Assembly: GCA_029747015.1 (NCBI GenBank)
Contig: JAKOGI010002443.1
Coordinates: 1-64,000 of the forward strand
Direction: 5' to 3'
Source of the DNA: Carnegiea gigantea
Lineage: Eukaryota; Streptophyta; Magnoliopsida; Caryophyllales; Cactaceae
DNA: 64,000 nucleotides
Shown: one piece after another, positions 32,034 to 45,497 of the stretch
Numbering within the stretch: position 1 is the stretch's first letter
Layout of the letters: every line of letters starts with the position of its first letter
Notes under the pieces: model-generated
Told to the model about the DNA's origin: nothing
Seen by the model: only the letters and a program-made list of their open reading frames with translations
The model's database searches: none
Made by a program: the position numbers and the translations under genes

Positions 32034-34295
32034 TGTAACGCCCCAACCCTTAATTTCCGTATTAGCTTTAATTGATTGATCATTAGAAATTACTCAACGA
32101 AAGTGCTATGACTGGGGCGTTACCTTCGTCCTAGAAAGGATGAGGTTTGGTTAATTTACTAAACAATATAACGTGTTTTTGCTTACGTAACAACTAATAG
32201 AGCACATTGGTACACTCCCAAACTCAACTGAAAGCTCAGTGATCTACACAGCTTGCGTTCCAATGAGCCTTGACCGTATGAAAAGTCACTGTGAGCTTGT
32301 CTAGACGTCATTTACTATCTCCCACCTCTTTGGTGTTGCCAGGTAAGGATTTCATAATTTATTTACCTCAAATATAAAATACAAAAAATATTCAAATGTG
32401 AGCCAAAGCTCAATACATTCACTCCTATATTGTAAACACAGAAAATTATTTTTCAGTGAGCGTGCACATTTCCATTCATTTTTGATCGGAAGTAAGGAGA
32501 GATAAAATAATTTCAAAACTATTACCGGTAACTATCTGAAAGTGGAAACCAAATTGATGAGCTCATATAAATACTACAATCATGGAATGAGTGTACACTT
32601 GCCAAACCGATTGGATAACGTGACTTGAGGCTGTGTAAGTCAATTGAAGGGCATAAGTCCTGATAATTGATAATTGGTGGGTCCACTAGATTATATGGCA
32701 AAATAATACTTCATTAAATAATTATATGTTATGAGACATGGCGTTTATGAAAAACATAAGAACTTTTGAAGGCTACATGTAATGAATGTACCTGAATTTA
32801 AAATTTCTCCCTTTTCTCTTGTAAAATATTTGTTTACGGCTCAATGACAATGAACGTAGTCTCGCCTCTACTTTAAATTGATCTTTCATTATCAGTACGA
32901 TTTAAATAGTTTTTTTATTTTTATTATAAAAATGTAAATGATTTACAATTTTGCTTGGTAATTTTCTTGATGACTGACTCCCCAATTGTTATCTGATTGA
33001 ACTCATTATTAAATCTCTTTCTGTATTATTATTATTATTTCTAATATTATAAGTATTGTTATTATTATCCATTTCTTTAAGCCCTTCTTTTATCACACAT
33101 GCCCTATTTATTCATTTACTTTTCCTTCTACCTCCACACCTCAAGTCCCTCTTCTTTCTCTTCAACTCGTTAATGGCCAAAACTCCATACCCATATACCC
33201 ATCGTCAGTTCATTAAATTCACGACAAGATCCATATATGCCAACTCAATTAAGCCACTTGGACTTTCATTCACAAAAGCACAACCAAAATCCACAAACTC
33301 ATTTTTCCATCGGCACCCATAACATAAATATCTTCCCATCACTAAAGTCCATCATTGAAACCTTCGAATTTGCACCAAATTACCATCACATAATGCTAAC
33401 AGATGTGATTTCTAACTAAATCAAGTCCTAAATAATGGAAACAATTGAAGGAGTCATAGAAGTCACCTTACAAATACCCAAAAGAAGAAACAACTCAAGA
33501 AAAAGGGTAAAAGAGGTGGTGGTAGCGCAGCCCGACGCCAGGGTGGCATGGTTGTTGGCAACGGGGTGGCACGGAGACTACTGGCGATGAAGTGGCTACT
33601 GGTGTAAAGGTGTAAAGCAGGCATAAGGGAGGAAAGAGTTGGGGGGTTGGTCTAGGCAGGATAATTTTGGGGGGGGGGGGAAGCTAATTTAATTAAAAGG
33701 GGGGGTATGTCGGTTAATTTGGGGGGAGTGGAAAGAGAAATGACATAATTTTCTTTTTGGTCTCTAAAAACTTTAATTCCCCTTCCTTTCAAAAATCTTG
33801 CTACTTTTATAAATTTTTTTATTTTGTTCACCAAAATAAAATTTCTTTTCTAGCTTGTAATTGTTTAGGGTTAATATTTGAACTATTTCTAGGGTCTTAC
33901 TAATTTGGTTACAAGAAGACCATAAGATTAGCCCTTATTAACTATTGCATTCCTTGTATTTATTCTACCTCATTTACCTAAATTGTTGTTTTCTAGACGT
34001 AGCCTAGGTAGGCAAATTATATTTGTTCTAAAAAAAATTATAATTTTTACCCATTTTCATAAAAGGGCTCATTTAATTTAAATTATTTATTTATTTATTT
34101 CCTTGTTTAATAATTTATTTACACATTATGAACTGTTTTATATAAAGCATGATTAGGTCTTATTTTGATGCCACTTTGTTGTCACAACCTGAAATTATGT
34201 AAATATTTTAAATATTGAATTGAAATGCGATGCTCAATTTTGTTGATTTAAGGTTAACTAAGGTAATTAACATGTGTTACATTCGGGCTATTACA
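32034..34295 (-). repeat. Gypsy LTR 2, right arm
   Basis: On the minus strand it starts TGTAATAGCCCG and ends GGGGCGTTACA. From 32,034 to about 34,024 I found no difference from the left-arm copy in the blocks compared. Divergence begins in the last 270 bp. Confidence 0.88.
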
Positions 34296-34838
34296 GTCTT
34301 CCTCCTTTAAAATGGGCTTCATCCTTAGAACTTGTAACTATGAAAGAGCTCTTAGGTCTACTTCACATCGAGCATTTCCATGTGACTTGTGATGAGGTAC
34401 GACCAACTCGTAAGATTTGACTAGGGGGAAGCTTTTACTGCAAGACTGATTAACTTTATAATTCAATATTTGCATGGTATGCTCCTTATAAAGTAGGTTG
34501 TCATTAATTTCTATAGGTTCTTCCAAAATGGCATGAGTTAAGTTTAACACATACTTTCTGAGATGTAAAATTTGGAATACGTACATGCTTGCGTTTAGAT
34601 AATAAAGCAAATCTATAAGCTACTAAATTAGCTTTTTAATCACTTTGCAAGGCCCAATATACCTAGACTTAGTTTCCTTTGACCTTGAACCTTTGATCCC
34701 CCCTCATGATGATATCTTACAGAATGCTTTACCCAGGCTTGGAACTCTAATAGTCCCTTCTTTGATCGGCACATCTAGCTTATGAGCTTTAGGCATTCCT
34801 AACACGTACTTGTATCTTACTTACTCTGTCAGTGGTTG
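34296..34838 (-). pseudogene. Gypsy pol C-terminus, right arm
   Basis: Mirror of 24,500-25,042. The open stretch 34,338-34,610 reads YVFQILHLRKYVLNLTHAI, EPIEINDNLLYKE and SFPLVKSYEL. It keeps LRKYV, closer to the family's MLRKYVPDPSH than the left-arm version, so the left copy has drifted further at this point. The polypurine tract is altered (AAAGGAGGAAGA). Confidence 0.8.
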
Positions 34839-34843
34839 CTTGG

Positions 34844-36002
34844 TGATGCGGAACTGACTTGCTCTGATAGCAATTGAAGCAGATTGAGTTCCAGTAGTTT
34901 AAATAAAGGTGTGAAATCCTTGGACGTGAGCTCAGTGGCGGTTAAAGACCTATCTTTCCAAAGATAAACCAAGAGAGAAAATCCCTAATTTGAAGAAAAA
35001 CCACTCTTGGAGATTAATCAATACTTAAAAAATGTAACTAAGAGATAAACCAAAGAGGATACATTTAGGCTCAAGGTTAAAGCACTACTTAGATTAAATC
35101 AACCCACCCTCTAACCCTCTAACGCCTTAGCACCAAGTATTATGTTAAAGGGAAGACTCAAATCACCACCCTCCTAAGAGAGATAAAGAATTTGATATTT
35201 AGAGAAAAACCAAGCTTCAAGCTCTCATATCATTCATCAAATTTAATTTTTTGTGGAGGTAATTTGGTCCATAAATACCTAATAAGAGGAGGAATTAGTT
35301 GTATATTAGTGTAGCAAGTGGGCTAATAGGAGGCTTGCAAAATATCTTAGGAAAATAAATTAAGTATACTTAAGATAATTATAATAACTATGAGTTGTAT
35401 TTTTCCAGGATTCATCCTTCATCTTTTAGAGAGTCTTAAGTAGGCTCTGCTCTTCCAAATGAGGTAGTGCCACTTGTCAACTCTGCCCCTATGTGTGAAG
35501 AATCAGCCCATGCTAATTAATCCCTAAAATCACAATCACAACCTCCTTAATTGAGCTTATAATTAAAACCATGCATTTTCCAGTCCTGGACCGACCCTTG
35601 CTCAGTACTTAGCCCATAAATTTCTCAATACTTGGAATTTGGGGGCGATTCAAGACTTGTTAGAACATAGGCATATGGGGATTTCCATCCATGTATAATT
35701 TATGGAAATTAAAGCTCATTTTCTGGGTGAAAATTGAGCTAAAAATGAAGTAAATTATTCTGCTCAGAAACTGAAAATGAGCTAATAAAGGTGATTTTGA
35801 GAGAACCATGTGATTAGCTCCTTAGGTAGGTTTACGAATTATCCAACCACATATCCTAACCATACTTGGACCTTCTTAAGGGCCCCAAGTCAATATTGAC
35901 CTCGGGGGACCTTGTCCTTAACTTAGGGTCAATATTGGGCCAACTTGGGTCAAGACCTTTATTAGTGAAGGTAAGCCCAAGTTCGGAACTTGCTCTACAT
36001 CA
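34844..36002 (-). repeat. 3' LTR of gag-only element, right arm
   Basis: On the minus strand it begins TGATGTAGAGCAAG, just after the polypurine tract AAGGGGGATGG (36,005-36,016), and ends TTCCGCATCA. Confidence 0.9.
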
Positions 36003-36196
36003 AACCATCCCCCTTGAAGAAGATTTGCCCTCAAATACTTGGGGTTGAAATCCCATGACATCAACCTTGCATGCCCTTTACTATTTTCGGGTTTGAAAAC
36101 CCCTAAAGTACTATGTATTCCTCTCTTCTTGAATGTATAGTAGTTGTTGAAGATCTTTGGAACAACATCAAAGCCATGAGTAGCTCTCCTTTTGCC

Positions 36197-37116
36197 TCAT
36201 GAGCTCATTGAAGATCTCAACATACTCATCACAAGATAGCTCAAACTCACCATACTTAAGAGATGTGACACTTGTGGCTTGATCACGCTTATAGGAGTGC
36301 TCTCTCCCAACACTATTTTGATGGACAATGGGACCTTGGGGATGATTTTTTTTTTTGGGATTTCGTCCTCAATTCTCAAATTGGAAAAATAGAGAGGATA
36401 AGAGTGAGATTCAGGAAAATTAGATAATATAACCTCCCTACTTGGGATTTGATTCAACTTTCTTCTCTCCAAGATCCAAAAGGCTCTCATTTTCTTCCTT
36501 GGCCTCTTTTTGAACCTTGTTAGGCTCTTCTTTTCTTTGAACTTGAACTTTTCTATAGTTTCTTCAAAAGAAGGAACTAGTGTAAAAATCCATTTGAATG
36601 CTAGCTTTAAGGGAGCTCTCATCCATGGCCAAGCTTTCTCTTGCTTCATCAAAACCCAAAATAGGTTTACTTTCATCTTGAACCAAGTAAAATGGGCTTT
36701 TCCTCATGAACCAATATCTTCTGTTGGAGAACAATTGGTTTTTCTTTCAAGAGTTCTTCTTCAATGAGTTAAGATGGGTTGAATCCTACATCTATATGTA
36801 ACTTAAGCTAACTCAAAGTCTTGATTTTGGGCTTACCTTGAAAAGCTCTCTCCCTTCTAAGGCATTTAAGCCAGTAGTAGGCATAACCTTGAAGTTTTTG
36901 AGTAACTATCAAGAAACTTTCTTCATTGGAACACCATTTAGCCTCAAAATAATCTTTAAGTGTTTAAACCCATCTCAAGTAGATAACAGGATCCAAACTA
37001 ATACCATCAAAGTAAGAAGGCTCTTGCTTGGCCTTTTTCAAATGCATCATTTGCTTACTAAACTCTCGCATTTGAGCTTGAAGCCCGCCAATGGCCATAT
37101 GTATCTCATTAGCCAT
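36197..37116 (-). pseudogene. gag of gag-only element, right arm
   Basis: The ATG at 37,116 starts MANEIHMAIGGLQAQMREF, and the frame continues without the left arm's two early stops through QEPSYFDGISLDPVIYLRWV before a stop near 36,964. The gag core then resumes in another frame. A 159-codon frame (36,197-36,676) covers the basic C-terminal region, rich in Lys and Arg. This arm keeps the gag start better than the left arm. The open frame also extends upstream to 37,239, but the ATG at 37,116 is the conserved one. Confidence 0.75.
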
Positions 37117-37544
37117 GGTTGATAGAAAGGGGAAAGAAAGAAAAAAAGGAGGCCAAAACATGGGAGGCACAGGCGTGCTGTAAGAGCACGAGCAGGATAA
37201 TAGTGAAAAGGGATAAGGCTTGGTCGTGCTCTGCTGCACGGGTTAGTTGTGCCAAAGCTTTGGGTCAATTTTTTCAAGTGCAGTATTCTGGCATGGACAT
37301 GCCAAGTGGTACGAGGTAGGAGTGCCAAATTTTTGGTTTCATATTTTTGGCTTTTTTTTGGAGTTTTAGAGATGTGTTTAGGCTGGGATTTGTGTTTGGG
37401 CTATAATTATGGTTCTTTGTCGACTAGATAGGAGATTTAAAGATGAAGAACTAATAAGAAAATAGTATAGCAAGGGGAAAGCTTTAAGCAATTCCAACAG
37501 CAGGATGATTGGAATGGATGTTTACCAAGAAATTGGATCATTGT

Positions 37545-37556
37545 GCTCTGATACCA
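37545..37556 (-). promoter_or_regulatory. Primer-binding site of gag-only element, right arm
   Basis: Perfect TGGTATCAGAGC on the minus strand, two bases from the LTR end. The left-arm copy has one change. Confidence 0.88.
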
Positions 37557-37558
37557 AT

Positions 37559-38703
37559 TGATGTATAACGGACTTATTTAGATGCCAATTGATACAGATT
37601 GAATTCCATTAGTTCAAATAAAGGTGTGAAATCCTTGGAGGTGAGCCTAGTGGATGTTAAAGACCAATCTTCCGAAGATAAACCAAGAGAGAGAATTCCT
37701 AATAAGAAGAAAAACCACTAATGGAGATTAATCAATGCTTGAAAAATGTAACTAAGAGACAAATCAAAGAGGATATATCTAGGCTAAAGGTTAAACCAAC
37801 ATCTTGATTAAATCAACCCACCCTCTAAAACCTTAGCACCAAGGATTAGATTAAAGGGAAGACTCAAATCACCACCCTCTTAGGAGAGATAAAGAATTTG
37901 AGATTTTGAGGAAAACCAAGCTTCAAGCTCTCATATCATTCATCAAATTTGATTTTTTATGGAGGTAATTGGGTCTATAAATACCTAATGAAAGGGGGAA
38001 TTCATTGTACATTAGTGGAGCAAGTGGACCAATAGGAGGCTTATAAAATATCCTAGGAAAATAAATTAAGATGCTTAAGATAATCACAATCACTATGAGC
38101 CATATTTTCCAGAATTCATACTCCACCTTCTAGAGAGCCTTGAGTAGGCTCAACTATTCCAATGATGTGACACCACTACTTAACTCTTCCCTTGTGCGTG
38201 AAAAATCAGCACGTGCTGATTAATCCCCAAAATTACAATAGTAACCTCCTTAATTAAGCTCATAATTAGAGTCATACATTTTCTAGTCATGGACCGACCC
38301 TTGCTCGGTATTCAGCCCATAACTTTCTCAATACTTGTAATTTTGGGGACGATTCAAGACTCTTAGAAAATAAACATTTGGGCTTTTCATCCATCTATAA
38401 TTTGTGAAAATTGAAGCTCACTTTTTGGCTAAAAACTGAGCTAAAAATGAAGCAAACTATTTTGCCCAGAAACTGAAAATGAGCTAATGAAGATCGTTTC
38501 GGGAGGATTAAGTGATTAACTCCTTATTTAGGGTTACAAATGGCCCAACCCCTTTCCTAACCCTATTTGGACCTTCTTAAGGACCCCAAGTTAATATTGA
38601 CATAGGGGGACCTAGTCCTTGAGTTAGGGTCAACATTAGGCCAACTTGGGTCAAGACTCTTACTAGTGAAGGTAGGCCTAAGTTCAAAACTTACTCCACA
38701 TCA
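37559..38703 (-). repeat. 5' LTR of gag-only element, right arm
   Basis: The LTR is 1,145 bp, the same length as its left-arm counterpart. It begins TGATGTGGAGTAAG on the minus strand and ends at TGTATAACGG's mirror followed by CATCA; it is alignable with 34,844-36,002. Confidence 0.9.
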
Positions 38704-38708
38704 CTTGG

Positions 38709-40691
38709 GTTCACTTATACCCTATGACCAATGTTCCATCAATCTCATTTTAGCATACCAAGATCCTTAGTTGGCTTTCTGCCCTTATTAGAAAGCCTTC
38801 ATTTTTCATTCCAAATTGTATTGCATGCCCGCTATGGCCATAACCTATCAGCTATGTTCTGGGATTTGATGTTGCCCCACAATTAGAGTCTACAGCACCC
38901 CTTTTTGGGCCGCTAATGCGCGGATATTTTGTACTCTCTCGTACCACTACAAGGCTTGGTCATTTACCAAATCCTACTCACTAGGCTTGGTTATCACTAC
39001 AAAGAAATGAATAGTGAGTTTTCAACTAATTAGTTTGGGGCAATTGTCATGGTTAGAGTAAAGATAGGAAGGAGTATATAAAAATTCTAATGTAGAACAT
39101 GACAAGAATCATTGTTTGTAGATATGGATCAGGAGAAATACCTAAAGATAGTTGACATGATCAAGGGATTAAAATAGAGGACCTAGGCTACAAAGTTGAA
39201 TTTATTATAAGATACAAGAGGTGGATGTGGTGATTGATGTAAAACTTAAACAAGTCTTACACTCAAAATGTTAAAGAAATTTAAGACAAAACTTATAAGA
39301 ACATGTGATAGGGAGCTCTAAAGAGTTAGAGAAAGGGGTAAAAATATTATACAAAGGAAAAGCTTTGTTCACCAGCTTGTCGAGTTAAAAAAAAATTCTC
39401 CAAGAGCAAGGGGAATATTGTTGGGTGGATATAATGGATTCAAGGACATAGGCAAAAGGGAATGATAAGCATCTTTGTTATAAGTAAGATAGGCAATGCT
39501 TAAAAAAAGGTTTCCAGAAAGTAGCCTGAACAAAGACGGTTAATCGAATACAGATGATAACATCTGATTGTGAATTTTCTTTCTTTCTCCTTATCTGCAA
39601 CGTATATCTTATCCCAAAAAGGACATATTGCATTGTCCTCCAAGCCTGAGAAGAAATGACATATGCTTCTTTTCCTTACAGCATGCTCATGTGCGTCTTA
39701 CTATTAAGGTAGACCATCTAGTGAATTCTTAGGTTCTAGAATCCATGTCATCATCATACTAGGTATATAACATTCTCAAATACATAAGCAATACAAACTC
39801 TCTACTTATTTCTTTATATTTGTTTTTCATGCTCAGAAAATCTCCAAGGACTCTTTGCCCTCTTTAATATCTCAAATAGAACATGATTCATTCTTATGAC
39901 ATTAGTCAATGACCCCAAAATCATGATATTTGCTCAAAACTTTCATCTAAAAATCCTTTTCCTTTTCACCACATACATAATTGCAAACCATGCTTATTAT
40001 GTAGTGTCTTGCATTTATATATAGCTTATAATAACCCACTTGAGTGTATATAATTTTGAAATGAATCAATGACTACCCTCATGGTGTCTCTCATCTTTTT
40101 CATAAATGACCCATGTGCCATCTACCAACTTACTTTAGCCTGTCTGGATGGCACTACATAATCCCTCAAGTTGAATAGTTGCATGATGAATCAAACATCG
40201 ATGGAGAATCAATTATAAGAGTGTCTTAGACCTTGTGCACATTCATTCAAGAATAACTTCTCATCATATTGGTCCAACCTTAGTGCATACTCCAATAGAG
40301 CACATTTCCCTTGTATGGAAGATTAGAGATGATTTAATATCGCAAGAATTGATTATAAATTGGCAATTGCATCATCAAGTCATGTCATCCTTATTAAACA
40401 AACTGGTAATTTGAACTTCACAAAGTTATCACTATGAGCTTGGTATCTCGTGAGACACGTAAATCAATAGGGGACAACTAAATGCTTCCTTCCTGTGTTT
40501 TGTTATCGATGGAGTCCCATGGTGTTGCCTAAATAGTTCATTGACCTTAACATCAAGACTGGGGATAAGGTAAATATTATTTGAACATCCTCATATGCAC
40601 TCAGACTTATGAACTAAAAATCAACCACACATTTTGCTAGTCAAATGTAACTTATAAATAGCATATAGCTCACAGTGACCTTAAAACCTGT
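38709..40691 (-). other. Decayed internal region of the gypsy element, right arm
   Basis: Mirror of 18,639-20,626. I see no recognisable domain in any frame in either arm. Confidence 0.5.
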
Positions 40692-40703
40692 GCTCTGATA
40701 CTA
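40692..40703 (-). promoter_or_regulatory. Degenerate primer-binding site, right arm
   Basis: Reads TAGTATCAGAGC on the minus strand, the same single change as at 18,627, so the change and the adjacent LTR-end deletion predate the inverted duplication. Confidence 0.75.
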
Positions 40704-40705
40704 CT

Positions 40706-43243
40706 CTGTTGGTCATTAAAAATTACTTAAGGAAAGTATTGTGACTGGGATGTTACCGCTATCCTACAAAGGATAAGGCTTAATTAATTTCCTAAATAAT
40801 ATAATGTGCTTTTACTTACATGAAAAACCAACTAGAGCACATTGGTACACTCTAAAACTCAATTGAAGGCTCATTGATCTACACAGCTTACATTGCAACG
40901 AACCTTAACCTTTGGAAAAGTCACTATGAGCTTCTCTAGACTTCATTTACTGTCTCCCGCCTCTTTGGTGTTGCCAGGTAAGGACATCATAATTTATTTC
41001 CCTAAAATATAAAACACAAAAAATATTCGAATAGTGAGCCAACGCTCAACACGGTCAACCCTATACTGTCAAAATAGAAACTCATTTTTTAGAGAGCGCG
41101 CACATTTTCATTCATTTTAGTTCGAAAACAGGGAGAAATAGAATGATTTTAAAATTGTTACTGGTTATTATCTGAAAATGAAATCCAAACTGATAATCTC
41201 ATATGTATACTACGATCATTGAATATGCATACACCTGCTACGCCAATTAGATTGTCTAACTTGAGGCAGCGTGGGTGAATCGAAGTGCGAATTGAAGTGC
41301 ATAAGCCCTGATAATTGATAATTGGTAGGTCCACTTGATTATGTGAGAAAACAATACTTGAAAAAGACTTACTAAGCAATTATATATTATCAAACTTAGT
41401 ATTTATGAAAAACATGTGAACTTTTGAAGGGTAGAACCAGTAAACATGCCTGAATTTAAAGTCTCTCCCTTTTCTTTTGTAAAATATTTATTTACGGCTC
41501 AATGACGACAAAAGTGCTCTTTCCTCTGTTTCAAATTGATCTTTCATTATCAATACGGATTAAATAACTTTTTTATTATTATCATTATAAACATGTAACC
41601 GATTAACAATTTTGCTTGGTATTTTTCTTAACCTCTCACTTCCCCATTGTTCTCTAATTGAGCTCATGATTAAATCTCTTTTTGTATTATTATTATTAGT
41701 ACGGCTGTTATTAGTGTCGTTATTATCCATTTCATTAAGCCCTTCTTTTATTGCACAAGCCCAATTTATGGGTTTAGTTTCATTTTAAAGGCGATATACA
41801 TTTTCGGTATTAAATCAAGATGGTAGTGATCCAACACATAATCGTAGATAACCTTTAATTATTTATTTGAGTAGATTGACACTAAATTTTACTGTTAGTA
41901 CTAGGCCCAACGCATATATGCTTCATCTTATTAGATTATCCAGAGTCAAGTTTCAAGATTTCTACTAATCACAAATTCACTAAATTTGCCCTCCAAAAAT
42001 GTGATCCACTTTCCCAGATATGTTCCAAAGTTTACATCAAATGCATTTATTTCCAAAAGAAAAACCCAATTTACCATTTTGTTTTTCCTTCTACCTCCAC
42101 ACCTCAAGTTCCACTTCTTCCTCCTCGGCTCTTTAATGTCGAAAACTCCATACCCATATACCCATCATCAATTCATTAAATTCACAACAAATTCCTTATA
42201 ATTTCAACTTAATTAAGCCATTTAGACTTTCATTCACACAAACACAACCCAATCTAAAAACTCCTTTTTCCATCAACACCCATACCATCCATATCTTCCA
42301 ATCACTAAAATCCATCATTGAAACTTTTGAAACTGTACTAAATTACCATTGTGTAATGTTAATAGACATAATTTCTAGCTAAATCAAGTACTAAATGATG
42401 GAAACAATTGACGAAAGTCTTAGAACTCACCTAACGAATACCTAAAAAAACAACTCAAGTAAAAGGGTGAAAGAGGTGACGATAGCACGGCTGGATGCTA
42501 GAGTGGTGTGGCTACCAGCGATGGGGTGGCATACAGACTGCTGGCAGCACGGTGGCTACTAGCATGAAGGAGTAGAGAAGGCTTGAAGGAGCAGAGAGTT
42601 GGGAGGGTTTGGTCTGGGTAGGATACTTTTGGTTGGGGGGGATTGCCACACTAATTTAATTAAAAGGGGGTTATGTCGTCAATTTGAGGGGAAAGAGAAT
42701 TTAGGGAATTTTCTTTCTTTTCTCTCAAAACTTTAATTCCATTCCCTTTCAAATATCTAGTTATTTTTATATTTTTTTATTTTGTTCACAAGAACAGAAT
42801 TTTTTTTCTATTCGGAATTGTTTTGGGTTAATATCTGAACTATTTTTAGGGTCTTCCTATTTTGTTAGAAGAAGATTATGAGATTAACTTGTTTTGCCTA
42901 TTATATTCCTTGTATTTATTCTACCTCATTTATTTGAATTATTGTTTTTTTACATTGTTTAGGTGGGTAAATTATATTTGTTCCATAAAAATTACAATAT
43001 TTACCCTTTTTTATACATGGACTAATTTAATTTAAATTTTTTTTATTTATTTGCTTGTTGAATAATTTATACACATGTTATGAATGGTTTTGTACAAAGC
43101 ATAATTAAGTCTTATTTTGAGGATACTTTGTCATCGCAACCTGAAATCACATAAATATTTCAAGTGTTGTATTGAAATGTGACACTTAACTTAATTAAAG
43201 ATTAACTAAGGTAATTAACTTGTGTTACTTTTGGGATGTTACA
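40706..43243 (-). repeat. Gypsy LTR 1, right arm
   Basis: Mirror of 16,085-18,625. The minus strand starts TGTAACATCCC, and the GGGGCGTTACA end is missing here too. The short frames at 41,158 and 41,986 lie inside the LTR. In the frame shared with 17,128-17,343, eight of 71 residues differ, in contrast to the identical LTR 2 pair. Confidence 0.82.
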
Positions 43244-43993
43244 AGCAGCAAATGAGAAATAGAATTTTTTCTGAAGAAAAAGAAAACCGTTACCAAAAGA
43301 TTAAAAAAAAAAGAAAAGGAAGGTAAAAAAAAATTTAATAACTTGTTTTGTTTAACGAATAATTTGTGCCTCGACTGATTTACAAGGTCCCAAAAAAAAT
43401 GAACAAACTATTTAAAAATCTTGCAACATTGGAAAGGAAAAAGATGATAGATTTTTTTGTAAACAACTAAACCTTTTAATAAAATATGTTCTTTTTGCCA
43501 AAAAAGAAAAACGTGAACGTTGCTCCTAAATAAGGAAAGAAATGATAGGGAAGTAAACTAATGATAATAATCAAATAACACCTTGTTATGATTAATGAAT
43601 AATTTTGGTGGAAAATTTTGTATTATAAATAAAACTTTGAGTAATTTGTTTGATTAAAAAGAAAAATGAAAGAAACGTTTAAAAATTTTTCAACATTAGA
43701 AAAGAAAAAAGAAACTAGAATTTGATGGCAGTAAGAATTGAACACAAGCACTCTTACAAAACTTCTTACCATCCACCCAACCCATGAACCAGTCACTTAT
43801 GTTTACCTAGCACGGCTTTTACTATAGAACTATTTGCTCTAATAGACTGGATTAGTATTCATACATTTTCTGTTGGGTTGTCTTGTGTTTTGATGGATTG
43901 GGCCATGTCAGCGTATAAAATTCTTGCACACCTGACAACATTGACCTGCATGTATGCATGCGGGCGTGTACGCATACATGCATATATTTATGT

Positions 43994-43995
<2 letters not shown>
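43244..43995. other. AT-rich sequence outside the gypsy element, right arm
   Basis: Mirror of 15,306-16,084; no recognisable coding sequence. The plus strand carries A-rich runs matching the T-rich runs of the left arm. Confidence 0.5.

Positions 43996-44044
<49 letters not shown>
43996..44044. repeat. (CA)n microsatellite
   Basis: About 24 CA units, longer than the mirror (TG)n tract at 15,274-15,305. Confidence 0.97.
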
Positions 44045-44045
<1 letters not shown>

Positions 44046-44054
44046 CTGTATGTA

Positions 44055-45240
44055 TTTTATGATGGTGCATGTTCTTTGTAGATGATATTGTCCTTACTGA
44101 TAGGACCAAAGATGGAGTTAACAACAAGTTGGAACGATAAACATTGAAACTTAAGTCTTAGAGGTTTCAGATTAAGCAAATTGAAAACTAAATACCTGCA
44201 TTGTGGTTTTAGAGGAAGAGAAGAGGAGAGGGGAGAAGTCACCATAGATGGAATGGCAATATCAAAGGTTAAGAAGTTTAAATATATGTGCTCGATCATT
44301 CAACAGAAAGGGAATATTGACAAGGATATTAACTATTGCACAAAAATGGGTTGGCAGAAATGGAAGAACGCTTTAGGCATGCTATGTGATAACAAGATGC
44401 CTATAGGACTAAAAGCTGGATTTTATTGTATGATAGTTAAACCTGCTATGTTGTATGGCTCATAGTGTTGGTCAATTGAAAGGATATAAGTTCAAAAGTT
44501 GATAGTTGCAAAGATGAGGATGATTAGATGGATGTGTAACTACACAAGAGTAGATAGAATTAGGAATGAAGTAATTAAAGACATTGTTACAATGGCTCCT
44601 ATCGAGAATAAGATGAAAGAGACTAGACTCAAATGGGTTGGCCTTGTGAAGAGAAGCAGTGTGGATGCTCCTGCGAGGAGATGTAGAAAGATTAACATCT
44701 TAGAAGGCAGAAGATGTAGGGGATGACTAAGGAAAAGCTTGAATGAAGAGACTAGACAGGACTTGATAATTTTAGGGTTGACAGAGGACATTGCTCAGGA
44801 TAGAAGAATTCGACAGATAGGACTAAGGTCTTGGAGTATAGAAAGATAGCTTCATAGCTGTCATGCAGTTGCCGTACAGTAGTTTCTATCCTTCTATGCT
44901 ACTAAAATTTTTCCAAGTTTTTGTTTGTCAGGTTTCAATACAGGCAGTATTTTCAGCTTTCCTCTTTTTACAAAGGTATAGTAATTCTCTCCATGATATT
45001 ATACTTACGATTCATATAACTCCTATCACATGTTTTGTTAATATTTCTTAGTTCATTCTCCATGGCTTATCTTTAGTTTCTTCCACTTTAAAATGTTTTC
45101 ACAACATCTTTTTTATCGGTCTCTTCGAAACAGCCTCTACACAAGCCGAGATGTTTGCAGAGATAAGGTCGCCTTCATTCGAACCTCTCCACACCCTTGG
45201 AAAGCGTGACCCACAAAGGGAGGTGGTGTTGTTGTTTCTG
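44055..45240 (+). pseudogene. RTE-type LINE, 3' part (right copy)
   Basis: The plus-strand mirror of 14,045-15,262. It shows FVDDIVLTDRTKDGVNNKLE, closer to the family's FADDIVL than the left copy, then KFKYMCSIIQQKGNIDKDI, CMIVKPAMLYGS (44,181-44,465), and MRMIRWMCNY, RLKWVGLVKRSSVDAPARRC (44,499-44,726). The 3' UTR carries GGTCTCTTCGAAACAGCC at about 45,117. Stops occur at different places from the left copy, so both arms have drifted independently. Confidence 0.88.
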
Positions 45241-45311
45241 TAGTATATATCTGTGCGCATGTATGGGTGTATGCATATGTATGTATGTATGTATCTGATT
45301 ATGTATGCAAC

Positions 45312-45317
45312 TATATA

Positions 45318-45392
<75 letters not shown>
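45312..45392. repeat. (AT)n microsatellite at the L1 3' end
   Basis: About 40 TA units with one early TG interruption. It lies directly after the L1 3' UTR and before the RTE 3' end. Apparent frames rich in Ile and Tyr are artefacts of this tract. Confidence 0.97.
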
Positions 45393-45394
<2 letters not shown>

Positions 45395-45497
45395 CAAAGA
45401 ATGGGTGAAATTGCATTACCCACAGCAAGTATATATAACCTTAAAGGGCACTGGTGAACCAGGAGGGTAGACTCTTAGCACACCCAGCCCCTATGCT

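Larger units (their letters stand above)
34844..38703 (-). mobile_element. Complete gag-only LTR retrotransposon (TR-GAG-like), right arm
   Basis: Mirror copy of 20,632-24,494, flanked by CTTGG on both sides (34,839-34,843 and 38,704-38,708), the complement of CCAAG. LTRs are 1,159 and 1,145 bp. The shared insertion site and duplication show that it was present before the inverted duplication. Confidence 0.9.
32034..43243 (-). mobile_element. Chromovirus-like gypsy element, right arm (with nested element)
   Basis: Mirror of 16,085-27,303 on the minus strand: LTR 1' at 40,706-43,243, decayed interior split by the gag-only element at 34,844-38,703, pol tail at 34,296-34,838, and LTR 2' at 32,034-34,295. 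The outer flank of LTR 1' is AGCAG, the mirror of CTGCT before LTR 1. Confidence 0.8.
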